64,000 nucleotides of DNA, taken from the NCBI RefSeq assembly GCF_014748335.1, contig NZ_JAAVIY010000008.1, forward strand, positions 1-64,000, given 5' to 3'. This document shows positions 8,514-16,281 of the stretch, in pieces; positions within the stretch are counted from its first letter, which is position 1; each line of letters starts with the position of its first letter. Under the pieces are notes generated by a model. The model was given only the letters and a program-made list of their open reading frames with translations. It did no database searches and had not been told where the DNA came from. Both the position numbers and the translations under genes were made by a program. The stretch comes from Flavobacterium selenitireducens (GTDB lineage Bacteria > Bacteroidota > Bacteroidia > Flavobacteriales > Flavobacteriaceae).

Positions 8514-9227
8514 ATGATTTACAGAATTTTCCCTGTTCTCTTATTTGCCGTTTTTGCCTTTACATCCGCAACACCGACGAAGACCGAGAAACCCGTGAAG
8601 AAGACCATTGCCGCCAATGAGAAGTCGGCCGTGGAAATGAAGATTGAGAATGTGTACGGAACCCTGAATGCAGGAAAATTTGCACTGCCAACGAAGCAAA
8701 GTTTTTACAAAGCCCTAGAAGGTTTTTACAAACTGAAGAGCCAAGGAGTTGTCGCCAAAGACATTTTGACCGTCATCGATTTTACGATGTCTTCCAACAC
8801 AAAGCGCCTGTGGGTTATCGACCTGGCCACGAACACCGTGTTGTTCAATTCGCTTTGCGCCCACGGACGCAACACCGGAGATGAATTCGCCACTAAGTTT
8901 TCGAACAAGTCGGAATCATATATGAGCAGCCTCGGCTTTTACGCTACGGGCGAAATCTACAATGGTAAGCATGGGCAATCGCTCAAACTCGACGGATTAC
9001 AGGCCGGCGTAAACGACAAAGCCCGCGCAAGAGGCGTCGTGATGCACGCTGCCGACTATGTTTCGGAATCCTTTATCGCTGCTCATCGCCGTCTTGGCAG
9101 AAGCCAGGGATGTCCGGCGCTGCCTAACGAACTGACAAAGGAAATCATCGGTACGATCAAAGGCAAGTCGTTGTTGTTCATTTATCATCCGTCAGGAGAA
9201 AAGAACTTCAGCAAATTACTGTCGTAA
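8514..9227 (+). CDS. Murein L,D-transpeptidase catalytic domain family protein (YkuD_2)
   Basis: A 237-residue exported protein with signal peptide MIYRIFPVLLFAVFAF and a YkuD_2-type catalytic domain (about 80-225). The conserved features are VIDF near residue 88, the histidine in VVMHAADYV (His178), and the nucleophile Cys200 in GRSQGCPALP (the more usual form is SRGCPA). Family knowledge places these enzymes on peptidoglycan, making or editing 3-3 cross-links, or on lipoprotein attachment. The ATG at 8514 is chosen over a TTG at 8475, which lies inside the promoter. The gene ends 12 bases inside the opposing L,D-transpeptidase gene, so two enzymes of related function overlap tail to tail. 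Confidence 0.85.
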   Translation: MIYRIFPVLLFAVFAFTSATPTKTEKPVKKTIAANEKSAVEMKIENVYGTLNAGKFALPTKQSFYKALEGFYKLKSQGVVAKDILTVIDFTMSSNTKRLWVIDLATNTVLFNSLCAHGRNTGDEFATKFSNKSESYMSSLGFYATGEIYNGKHGQSLKLDGLQAGVNDKARARGVVMHAADYVSESFIAAHRRLGRSQGCPALPNELTKEIIGTIKGKSLLFIYHPSGEKNFSKLLS

Positions 9228-10790
9228 ACGCTTGTACAAGTCGGCGTCGTAATTGTAGATGTCCTCACGAAACTCGAGTTCGCCTCGTTTATTCATCCAG
9301 GCCGTCCAATACAATTGATGGATGCGCGTCTTGTTTTTCAACTTAATGTAGGTGGTTTCCCTTGTGGCGACCACCTCATTTATTTTGTCGAGGTTCCATC
9401 TTACGGAATCGTTGATCAGATAAGCGGCCAGCGGCAGTGGATTTTGTACACGCACGCAACCCGAGCTCAGGCTGCGGTAATTCCGGCTGAAATAGTCGCG
9501 GTGATTCGTATCGTGCAAATAAACCGTAAACCGGTTCCTGAAATTGAACTTCACGTTGCCTAGCGAATTGTCGTCACCGGGATCCTGGACATAGCGATAA
9601 TTGTTCGGTTTGGCGGAATTCCATTTTGAGGCCGATACGACCTCGCCTTTGTAATTGTAGATCGTCAGGCGGCGATTTCGGAAGTAGTTTGTGTCTTTTG
9701 CCGCATCGGGTCCTAAATCTTCTTTTATTATCGTAGGCGGAACCGTCCAGGTAGGATTCAGGATGACGTCCGAAAAAACCGACGACAGAACCGGCGTCTT
9801 CCGTTTTTCTTTTCCCACGACGACACGCCTCGTATCTACCGTATCGCCATTTTTGACGACGCGCAAGCGATAATCCGGGATATTGACGATCACGTACTGT
9901 TTACCCATTTCATGAGGAAACCAGCGCCAACGCTCGAGATTGGCGATGACTTGCTGCCTGCGTTGGATCTTGGTGAAGTTGAGTGCCGCAACGGTTCCGG
10001 CGCCCACTACGCCGTCAGGGACCAATCCGTGTCTCAGTTGGAATTTCTTCATCGCATTCGATGTCTTTTTGTCGAACCAGGCCGTTATGCTGTCCGACGG
10101 TTCGAGATCGCCCCAAAACATCAGGCGTCGCTTGATCGCTATTACCGTTGCCGAGGAATCACCGCGTTTGATCTTATGGGAAAAAACAATTTGCGTTAGC
10201 GTGTCTTTTCCGAACGAATCGAGTAACGACAATGCTTTTTTGAGACGTTTGTAAACCAGGTGCTGAGGTTCGATTTTCGAAACGACTCGTTGGAGCGAAT
10301 CTCCAGAAACCGCCTGTGCCAGCGTTTGGTTGACGTTAAAACTCGGTTGGGGCAAGTCCCAATTCGGGTAAATGTGGTACGGATTGAGTTTTCCGCAGGA
10401 AACCTGGATCAGGAATTTCCGGACCGATTGCGTCAGCAGGAATTCGTAGGTAAGTTGTTCGGCCTCGGATAAATCGAGGTATTTTTTTTCGTACCTGCGG
10501 ATTTTCTCGAGATAGAAATCGTCAGGGTCCAATCCATGCCGAGCTGCGGAGGAGAGAATTTCCATGGCTTTTTTTCGTCTTTCAGGGCCGACCCAAAACG
10601 TATGGAATTGTTGATCGCGGTAAAACGATGTGAGTTGTTTGTCGCCCAGTCTGACCACCGCGGACGAGTCGAACGCGACGCTGCCCGGCTCGTGTTTTAT
10701 GACCGAAACCTTGCTGTCGGGTGTCGCCCCGGGTTTTTTGCATCCGACGGACGCGCCCAGCAGAACGAGGAAAAGTATTAGTTTTCGCAT
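9216..10790 (-). CDS. L,D-transpeptidase family protein (YcbB/LdtD-like), probable lipoprotein
   Basis: A 524-residue protein starting MRKLILFLVLLGASVGC. The cysteine at 17 suggests a lipoprotein, although the residue at -3 is Ser. Domain order: a YcbB-like N-terminal scaffold (about 60-215), a PG_binding_1 repeat ending HGLVPDGVVGAGTVAALN (about 220-280), then the YkuD catalytic domain with NPTWTVPPTI, HDTNHRDYF and the nucleophile in SLSSGCVRVQNP (about 460). It would form 3-3 peptidoglycan cross-links in the periplasm. The ATG at 10790 lies six bases after the stop of the upstream GNAT gene. A GTG at 10799 overlapping that stop is the alternative start and would add three residues. Confidence 0.88.
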   Translation of the reverse strand: MRKLILFLVLLGASVGCKKPGATPDSKVSVIKHEPGSVAFDSSAVVRLGDKQLTSFYRDQQFHTFWVGPERRKKAMEILSSAARHGLDPDDFYLEKIRRYEKKYLDLSEAEQLTYEFLLTQSVRKFLIQVSCGKLNPYHIYPNWDLPQPSFNVNQTLAQAVSGDSLQRVVSKIEPQHLVYKRLKKALSLLDSFGKDTLTQIVFSHKIKRGDSSATVIAIKRRLMFWGDLEPSDSITAWFDKKTSNAMKKFQLRHGLVPDGVVGAGTVAALNFTKIQRRQQVIANLERWRWFPHEMGKQYVIVNIPDYRLRVVKNGDTVDTRRVVVGKEKRKTPVLSSVFSDVILNPTWTVPPTIIKEDLGPDAAKDTNYFRNRRLTIYNYKGEVVSASKWNSAKPNNYRYVQDPGDDNSLGNVKFNFRNRFTVYLHDTNHRDYFSRNYRSLSSGCVRVQNPLPLAAYLINDSVRWNLDKINEVVATRETTYIKLKNKTRIHQLYWTAWMNKRGELEFREDIYNYDADLYKRLRQ

Positions 10791-10795
10791 AGGCT

Positions 10796-11233
10796 TCACA
10801 TTCGCTTGAACATCACGTAATGGGTGCCGATTTCCCCAATTTGGAACGGTTTTCCGGTAAGCTTATATCCCATTTTCTCGTAAAAACCGGTCGCGACCTC
10901 CCGTGCGTTGAACCACACGACCTCGGCCGCGGCCCGTCTCGCCTTGTCTTCGATAGCCTCGATAAGGATTTGTCCGAACTTTTGCCCTTGGTAATCTTCG
11001 AGGACCGCCATTCCTCTCAACTGAAATTGCCGATGATCCGGAAATGCGGGATGTTTGCTCTGGAAAAGTGACGCCACCGCAGCGAGTTCACCTGTCTCAT
11101 AAAGACCGAAATGCGTCGTCGAACTTAGGTCGTCACCGTCGAACCGACAAGTTTCAACCGGTCTTCCGGGCCTCAAGACGGGATGGCGCACCGCATAGGT
11201 TTCCGAAGAAGGGATTTCGCGGATTTCGGGCAT
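10796..11233 (-). CDS. GNAT family N-acetyltransferase
   Basis: A 145-residue GNAT-fold protein. The acetyl-CoA-binding segment is visible as LRGMAVLEDYQGQKFGQIL (about 73-91, the R/Q-x-x-G-x-G/A type). It is followed by the typical helix, VVWFNAREVATGFYEKMGY and a final strand VMFKRM. The acceptor is unknown. Its stop sits at the start of the L,D-transpeptidase gene, so they are probably co-transcribed; that does not by itself imply a peptidoglycan substrate. Confidence 0.85.
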   Translation of the reverse strand: MPEIREIPSSETYAVRHPVLRPGRPVETCRFDGDDLSSTTHFGLYETGELAAVASLFQSKHPAFPDHRQFQLRGMAVLEDYQGQKFGQILIEAIEDKARRAAAEVVWFNAREVATGFYEKMGYKLTGKPFQIGEIGTHYVMFKRM

Positions 11234-11339
11234 GGATGTTTGGGTTTTTTATTAAAGGTATAACAAATTCGCGCGCAACGGGATAGGCTTAACATTGAAT
11301 TACGAACCGAAAAAACCTTAAAAAAAATTTCTGAAAAAT

Positions 11340-11371
11340 TTGCGTGTAAGGATTCTTCTGTCTTATATTTG
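11340..11371 (+). promoter_or_regulatory. tRNA-Gly promoter
   Basis: TTG (11340-11342), 21 bases, TATATTTG (11364-11371), 58 bases before the mature tRNA 5' end. Confidence 0.65.
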
Positions 11372-11429
11372 CACCACCAAAACAGAAATCATCGAACAGC
11401 TACGAAAGTAAAGGTTTTGTGAGACAAAT

Positions 11430-11505
<76 letters not shown>

Positions 11506-11782
11506 AAGCCTTAGAGAAATCTAGGGCTTTTTGTTTTGGGTTTGAAGTTTAAAGTTCAAGGTTTAAAGTTAAAAGTTGGGCGTTCCGGCGGCTTCGAAAT
11601 CCGGTTAGCGTCAAATATCTTTTGCCGCCGTCAGGCCTTTCGCTTCAAGTCCTCCGTCCAAAACCCTTTTTCGCAACTTCGCCTTTTGGCTTCTTGGGTC
11701 GCCAAAATCCTCGCGCTCAAAATTGGTTTGGTCGTGCGGGCTTTCCGCTTCAGTCCTTAACGCGGTCCCATTTCCGTCAGGC
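11506..11782. repeat. Intergenic region with GTTTAAAGTT words and a possible degenerate repeat copy
   Basis: After a short AAGCC..GGGCTTT stem that may terminate the tRNA transcript, 11533-11578 is a run of GTTTAAAGTT/GTTCAAGG words also seen at 27.6 and 43.2 kb. The rest is GC-rich and contains GGGCTTTCCGCTTCAGTCC-like text. That resembles one end of the dispersed repeat at 661-806, so it may be a decayed third copy. The open frames here show no protein features. Confidence 0.4.
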
Positions 11783-12493
11783 TTATCTGCCGATAAAACT
11801 CAAATCAGAACCAGGACGCAATTCTTCCGCATCTTTACCTTGAAGGAACAACCGCGCCGTCAAACTTCCGTTAAGCGTGATTTTTTCACCCTCGACTTCC
11901 AGCCAACTCCCTTCGCGCAGGCCTAAAACAGGGAGCGAATTAAACTGATGAAATTCCTTTATGCGGGTTTCCCGCGTTTCGCCCATGTGGTTCGATCGAG
12001 GATCGGCGTCGAGATAATGCGGATTCAAATTGAACGGAATAAGTCCCAACGTGCGGAAATCCGGCGGGTACACGATAGGCATGTCGTTGGTGTTTTGCAT
12101 CGTCAGGCCGGTAATATTGCTTCCTGCACTGCTGCCGAGGTAAGGCGTGCCATTCTTCACGGCCTCGGCCAGCTCATCCATGACCTTGAACCTGTACAAT
12201 TGGCTGACGAGCAGGAAAGTATTGCCGCCGCCGACAAAAATCGCTTCCGCGGCCCGGACAGCGTCGACCGGGTTTTCGTATTCGTGCAATCCTGAAACTT
12301 CGATTCCGATACTTTCGAACGCCAGTTTTGCGCGAACGGTGTAATCATCGTGGGAAATCCCGCCGGGACGGGCGTATGGAACAAAAAGCAATTTTTTCTT
12401 GGCATCGAAAAAGCGACGCAAATCGGGCATGAGGTATTCGAGATATCGACCGCCGTGCAGCGTCGAAGTACTCGCAATGATGAGTCGTTTCAT
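11783..12493 (-). CDS. pepE: Dipeptidase E (alpha-aspartyl dipeptidase)
   Basis: A 236-residue peptidase S51. It hydrolyses dipeptides with N-terminal aspartate in the cytoplasm. The nucleophile elbow YLGSSAGSN places the catalytic serine at Ser122 of the GxSAG motif. The upstream IFVGGGNTF (85-93), the N-terminal LIIASTSTLHGG and NLNPHYLD downstream are also family signatures. The start is MKRLIIAS at 12491-12493; the open frame continues 17 codons upstream without similarity. The gene is monocistronic. Confidence 0.93.
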   Translation of the reverse strand: MKRLIIASTSTLHGGRYLEYLMPDLRRFFDAKKKLLFVPYARPGGISHDDYTVRAKLAFESIGIEVSGLHEYENPVDAVRAAEAIFVGGGNTFLLVSQLYRFKVMDELAEAVKNGTPYLGSSAGSNITGLTMQNTNDMPIVYPPDFRTLGLIPFNLNPHYLDADPRSNHMGETRETRIKEFHQFNSLPVLGLREGSWLEVEGEKITLNGSLTARLFLQGKDAEELRPGSDLSFIGR

Positions 12494-12652
12494 TTGGCTT
12501 GGTTTTGAAGTGGGGAAGGTCGGGAGAATTGCGAAAGTACGCAACCGTTTACCTCGTCGCGACCCACGGTTTCAAGCAACTATTAACATAAACTTGTGAG
12601 CATTTTCCGAACATCTCGAATAAATTTACTCGACAAACTCAAACCTTCCCGC

Positions 12653-13405
12653 ATGAAACGTGTTCTACTCTTACTGACCCTTTTGCTGGCGCTGCATTCT
12701 TCGGCCCAAAAACGCAAGGCGCTCGCCGGAAAAGTAACGGTAAGTGAACTTCCCGCCGAAGCGGATGAGGTCAAGATCACCAACCTGCAATCGGGTGAGA
12801 AGCTTGCGACAACGCCGGGCGGTTTCTTTACGGTGAACGTGCGAAAAGGGGATACGCTCATGTTCAGGGGAATCGAAATCGTGACAAGGAAAATGGTGAT
12901 TACCGGGTTCGACATGGATGAGGAACTGCTACTGGTAGACCTCGATCGTCCGGGAACACAACTTTCGGCGGTAAACGTCGACGGAAGGAAAATCACGACG
13001 AGTTCGCTCGGAATCCCACAGGGAAAAGAATATACGGTTGCCGAACGCCGCGCCCATACCGGTTCCACGACAAAATCGCAGCGCCCGACCGACGAGGCTT
13101 ACACCGCAGTAGGAACCGATGGCGCACTCAACAAACTCAGCGGACGCGACAAACAACTTAAGAAAGAGGTCGAGGTCGAGAAAAAACAAATGTGGAAACA
13201 AAAGCTCAGCGAGCGGTACGAGCGCAAATATTTTACCGACACACTCAAAATTCCGGCTTCTCACGTAGATGGGTTCCTCTTTTATTCGGTAGAGGATAAA
13301 AAGTTCCTCAACGCGCTTGAATCTGAGAATAACGAACAGATCGAACTCCAACTTGGCGTCCTCGCGACGCGATATAGAAAGACGTTAAAAGGGGAGACCA
13401 AATAA
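12653..13405 (+). CDS. Exported carboxypeptidase-regulatory-like protein, paralogue 1
   Basis: A 250-residue protein with a signal peptide (ending LALHSSAQ). It has a CarboxypepD_reg-like beta-sandwich (about 20-110), then GKEYTVAERRAHTG, an SGRDKQLKKEVEVEK segment and a C-terminal YFTDTLKIPASHVDGFLFY block. It shares this order with the three genes that follow, but it is the most divergent and lacks the LVFPSENYEYKRY words they share. The family is familiar in Flavobacteriaceae, usually annotated only by its regulatory-like domain. Its function is unknown and its location is presumably periplasmic or at the outer membrane. The ATG at 12653 is chosen for the signal peptide. Confidence 0.75.
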   Translation: MKRVLLLLTLLLALHSSAQKRKALAGKVTVSELPAEADEVKITNLQSGEKLATTPGGFFTVNVRKGDTLMFRGIEIVTRKMVITGFDMDEELLLVDLDRPGTQLSAVNVDGRKITTSSLGIPQGKEYTVAERRAHTGSTTKSQRPTDEAYTAVGTDGALNKLSGRDKQLKKEVEVEKKQMWKQKLSERYERKYFTDTLKIPASHVDGFLFYSVEDKKFLNALESENNEQIELQLGVLATRYRKTLKGETK

Positions 13406-13530
13406 CGATTTCCTTTCACCTCACTGAAACCGTGCTGGCCGATCTCGTTTTTGGCGCGATTTTAGCTTCGGGCCGACGCCACTGATTAAGGATCTGATCT
13501 TCGTTACCAACAAACACGAACTTACCGTCA

Positions 13531-14274
13531 TTGAAAGCAAGTACCTACACCGTCATTTTATTGTTCTGTTCCTTGGCAATGTGCGCCCAGAAACTCAGAT
13601 TTCGACTGGTGTCCGAAGGTAATCCGGCCGTAAACGTCAAAGTGCTCAACATCGTGACCGAACATACGGCCCAAAGTGACGCCAAAGGGGAATTTGTCAT
13701 CGCAGTCAAAGTCGATGAAATGTTGGTCTTTCCGTCAGAAAATTACGAGTACAAGCGCTATTTGGTAAAGGAAGAAGATTTTAAGAAGACAGAAATCGTA
13801 TTGGCGCTCGTCCCGAAACCTGTCGAGCTGGACGAAGTGGTAGTAAATCGCGACATCAATCCCGAAGATTTGGGTCTTGTTCCCAAAGGGCAAAAACAAT
13901 ACACTCCCGCCGAGCGAAGGCTCAAGCAGGCCGGCGAATTCAAGCCGATGCTTTTGGTCGGGCAATTGGCCGGTTTGTCGATTCCCATCGATCCGATAAT
14001 CAATGCGATCACGGGTCGTACCAAAATGCTCAAGAAAGACTTGAAAACCGAAAAGCGCGAGCGAAGCCTGGCTAAACTGAATGCCATGTACGACAAGGCG
14101 TATTTTACGGACAAGCTCAGGATCCCATCTGATAAGGTCGAAGGCTTCCAGTACTACGTCGTCGAAACGCCAGAGTTTCTAGCAATTTTGGAAGCGGGCG
14201 TAAAGGCCAAAACCGATTTCAGCCTTACCGGTCTTGCGCAAAAATACAACGAACTACAAAGAGGTGAGAAGTAG
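13531..14274 (+). CDS. Exported carboxypeptidase-regulatory-like protein, paralogue 2
   Basis: A 247-residue protein beginning at a TTG: no ATG is available before the signal peptide, which ends MCAQK. Shared family blocks in order are VNVKVLNIVTEHTAQSDAKG, LVFPSENYEYKRYLVKEED, ELDEVVVNRDINPEDLG, LVPKGQKQYTPAERRLKQAG, GRTKMLKKDL and YFTDKLRIPSDKVEGFQYY. The N-terminal part is a CarboxypepD_reg-like fold, where the ELDEVVV sequence resembles the linker before TonB-receptor plugs, but no barrel follows. The gene overlaps the next one by 11 bases. Function unknown. The 125 bases separating it from paralogue 1 contain no clear promoter. Confidence 0.75.
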   Translation: MKASTYTVILLFCSLAMCAQKLRFRLVSEGNPAVNVKVLNIVTEHTAQSDAKGEFVIAVKVDEMLVFPSENYEYKRYLVKEEDFKKTEIVLALVPKPVELDEVVVNRDINPEDLGLVPKGQKQYTPAERRLKQAGEFKPMLLVGQLAGLSIPIDPIINAITGRTKMLKKDLKTEKRERSLAKLNAMYDKAYFTDKLRIPSDKVEGFQYYVVETPEFLAILEAGVKAKTDFSLTGLAQKYNELQRGEK

Positions 14275-15013
14275 AGCCGCTGCGTTTCTGGTTGTATTCA
14301 GTGTATGCGCAAGTTGGGCGCAGCAGGTTAATTTTCGGTTGGTTGGAATAGATTCTGTTCCGGCAGTCAATGTAAAAGTATTGAATCTGGTCAGCGAGAA
14401 AACGGCGGTAAGCGATGCGAACGGCGAATTTTCGATTGAGGCGAAAACAGATGAATTATTGGTATTTCCATCGGAAAATTTCGAATATAAACGCTATCTG
14501 ATAAAAGAAGGTGACGCCGCCAAAAAACAGATTACGATCGTCATGATCCCCAAACCGATACAACTCGATGACGTCGTTGTTTTGAGAAGCATTAATCCTG
14601 AAGACCTCGGACTCGTCCCAAAAGGCCAGAAGCGGTATACGGTTGCCGAACGAAGACTGCGTCAGGCCGGCATCAATCCTCATGCGGCAGTCGGTGGGAG
14701 CGGTACGGCGGGCTTTGCGCTTTCCGTCGATGGGATCATCAATTCGATCAACGGCCGCAGCAAGATGCTCAAAAAGAATCTCGTGATCGAGCGCACCGAG
14801 GCTCGCCTGGTCAAGTTCAGGAGCATGTTCGCCGATGATTATTTTACGGAAAAACTGCATATACGTCCGGAGATGGTCGAAGGTTTCAGATATTACGTAA
14901 TCGACGATCCCAAATTTATCGCGGCCCTAAAAACCAACGTAAAGGCAAAAATCGAGTTTTGCCTCGTCGGGATGGCCCAGAAATACAATGAATTGAATGA
15001 TGAGACTGAATAA
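14264..15013 (+). CDS. Exported carboxypeptidase-regulatory-like protein, paralogue 3
   Basis: Starts at a GTG (14264-14266) inside the end of paralogue 2 and gives 249 residues with a signal peptide ending CASWAQ. The frame also allows an upstream TTG at 14234, which would put ten codons ahead of the signal peptide and is less likely. It carries the same blocks as paralogue 2: VNVKVLNLVSEKTAVSDANG, LVFPSENFEYKRYLIKEGD, QLDDVVV, EDLGLVPKGQKRYTVAERRL, INGRSKMLKK, and YFTEKLHIRPEMVEGFRYY. It overlaps the next gene by 17 bases, so translation of the set is probably coupled. Function unknown. Confidence 0.75.
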   Translation: MRSRAAAFLVVFSVCASWAQQVNFRLVGIDSVPAVNVKVLNLVSEKTAVSDANGEFSIEAKTDELLVFPSENFEYKRYLIKEGDAAKKQITIVMIPKPIQLDDVVVLRSINPEDLGLVPKGQKRYTVAERRLRQAGINPHAAVGGSGTAGFALSVDGIINSINGRSKMLKKNLVIERTEARLVKFRSMFADDYFTEKLHIRPEMVEGFRYYVIDDPKFIAALKTNVKAKIEFCLVGMAQKYNELNDETE

Positions 15014-15737
15014 GGGAACGCTGGTTTTGGTGTGTCTGATGATAAGTTGCGCGAGTTTCGGCCAAAATTTGAGGTTCCGTCTTGTCGCTACGGATTCTTC
15101 GGCGGCAATGAACGTGAAAGTGGTCAATATCGTAACGGAGAAAACTGCCGTGAGCAATGCTTCCGGTGAGTTTCTGATGGAAGCAAAGCCAGACCAGATG
15201 CTGGTTTTTCCCTCAGAGAATTACGAGTATAAACGTTACGAAATACAGGCCGAAGACATCAAAAAGAAGGCGGTCACTATTGTTCTGATTCCAAAGCCCA
15301 TTCAGCTTGACGACGTCGTTGTCAACAAAGATATCAGCGCCGAGGCAATGGGTTTTGTTCCGAAAGGACAAAAGCAATACACGCCGGCCGAGCGAAAGGT
15401 TTATACTGCGACTTCAGGACCGGTCGATATCGTGGCCAACGCGATCAGCGGACGCACCAAGATGCTCAAAAAACAGGTGTCGATCGAAAAGAAAGAAGCC
15501 CTTTTCGAAAAGTTGCGCTTCCAGTTCGACGATTCGCTTTACATCGCACAACTTCGGATACCGTCAGACTACATAAAAGGCTTCCAGTATTTTTGTATAG
15601 ACGACCCGGCAGTCGCAAAAGCGTTGAACGCAAAAAACAAACCCATGGTTTTAGAGCGCATTTCACAACTTGCCCCAACTTATTTGGAGATGATCGCTAA
15701 AGAAGAAAACGATCGCGAAACCAGCGGGAAACCTTAA
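14997..15737 (+). CDS. Exported carboxypeptidase-regulatory-like protein, paralogue 4
   Basis: A 246-residue protein starting at ATG 14997 (a second ATG follows at 15000), with a signal peptide ending CASFGQ. Family blocks: MNVKVVNIVTEKTAVSNASG, LVFPSENYEYKRYEIQAED, QLDDVVVNKDISAEAMG, FVPKGQKQYTPAERKV, VANAISGRTKMLKKQ and LRIPSDYIKGFQYFCIDD. It lacks part of the middle segment present in paralogues 2 and 3. It ends nine bases before the DUF6702 gene, with a candidate -7 box (TAATTTTG) in the gap. Function unknown. Confidence 0.75.
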   Translation: MMRLNKGTLVLVCLMISCASFGQNLRFRLVATDSSAAMNVKVVNIVTEKTAVSNASGEFLMEAKPDQMLVFPSENYEYKRYEIQAEDIKKKAVTIVLIPKPIQLDDVVVNKDISAEAMGFVPKGQKQYTPAERKVYTATSGPVDIVANAISGRTKMLKKQVSIEKKEALFEKLRFQFDDSLYIAQLRIPSDYIKGFQYFCIDDPAVAKALNAKNKPMVLERISQLAPTYLEMIAKEENDRETSGKP

Positions 15738-15746
15738 TTTTGCACA

Positions 15747-16247
15747 ATGAAAAAAATTGGTTTCGCTCTCGCCTTCGTTGTTGTGCTGCTGCTTAGTTCG
15801 GCATGGACGCATAAATTCTACGTTGGGATTTTCCAGGTCAACTATGCGTCCGAAAAGAAAATGCTTCAAATCACGACACGTATTTTCGTCGACGACCTGA
15901 ACAACGCGCTTGAGAAAAAACACAAAAAAAAGTTTTTTATAGGCGAAAAAAATGTCGCTGAGGCTGATGTCGCCTCGATGAAAAAATACATTGCCGACAA
16001 TTTTCGCGTTGCAGTCAATGGACAGCCGCTAGCGCTCGACTTCAGGTCGTATGAAATGGAAAATAACGTCGTCATATGTTATTTCAGGATAACCGATGTA
16101 GTCAGCGTGAAAACCCTCGACATTACCAACAAAGTGCTTTTCGACTTCGTAACGGAACAGCAGAATATCATACAAACCAATATCAACGGCAGCAAACAAA
16201 ATCTTTTGCTTACGATTGACGAACCTAGCGGGAAGCTCACATTCTGA
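15747..16247 (+). CDS. DUF6702 family protein
   Basis: A 166-residue protein with a signal peptide or anchor (MKKIGFALAFVVVLLLSS) followed by AWTHKFYVGIFQVNYASEKK and IFVDDLNNAL, both hallmarks of the Bacteroidota family DUF6702. The rest is a small beta-rich domain. In this family the gene commonly lies next to an M1 peptidase gene, as it does here (34 bases before the peptidase ATG). That suggests a shared envelope role, but none has been shown. A -7 box, TAATTTTG at 15735-15742, would give an almost leaderless transcript. Confidence 0.8.
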   Translation: MKKIGFALAFVVVLLLSSAWTHKFYVGIFQVNYASEKKMLQITTRIFVDDLNNALEKKHKKKFFIGEKNVAEADVASMKKYIADNFRVAVNGQPLALDFRSYEMENNVVICYFRITDVVSVKTLDITNKVLFDFVTEQQNIIQTNINGSKQNLLLTIDEPSGKLTF

Positions 16248-16281
16248 GCTAAAAATCCTTAAATTGCTTTTTTTTGATGCT

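Noticed and set aside
11536-11926. Several short plus-strand open frames after tRNA-Gly
   Set aside because: They arise from repeat words and from the antisense of pepE; no start context or protein signature.
13406-13530. A further paralogue fragment between paralogues 1 and 2
   Set aside because: No frame there reproduces any family block.
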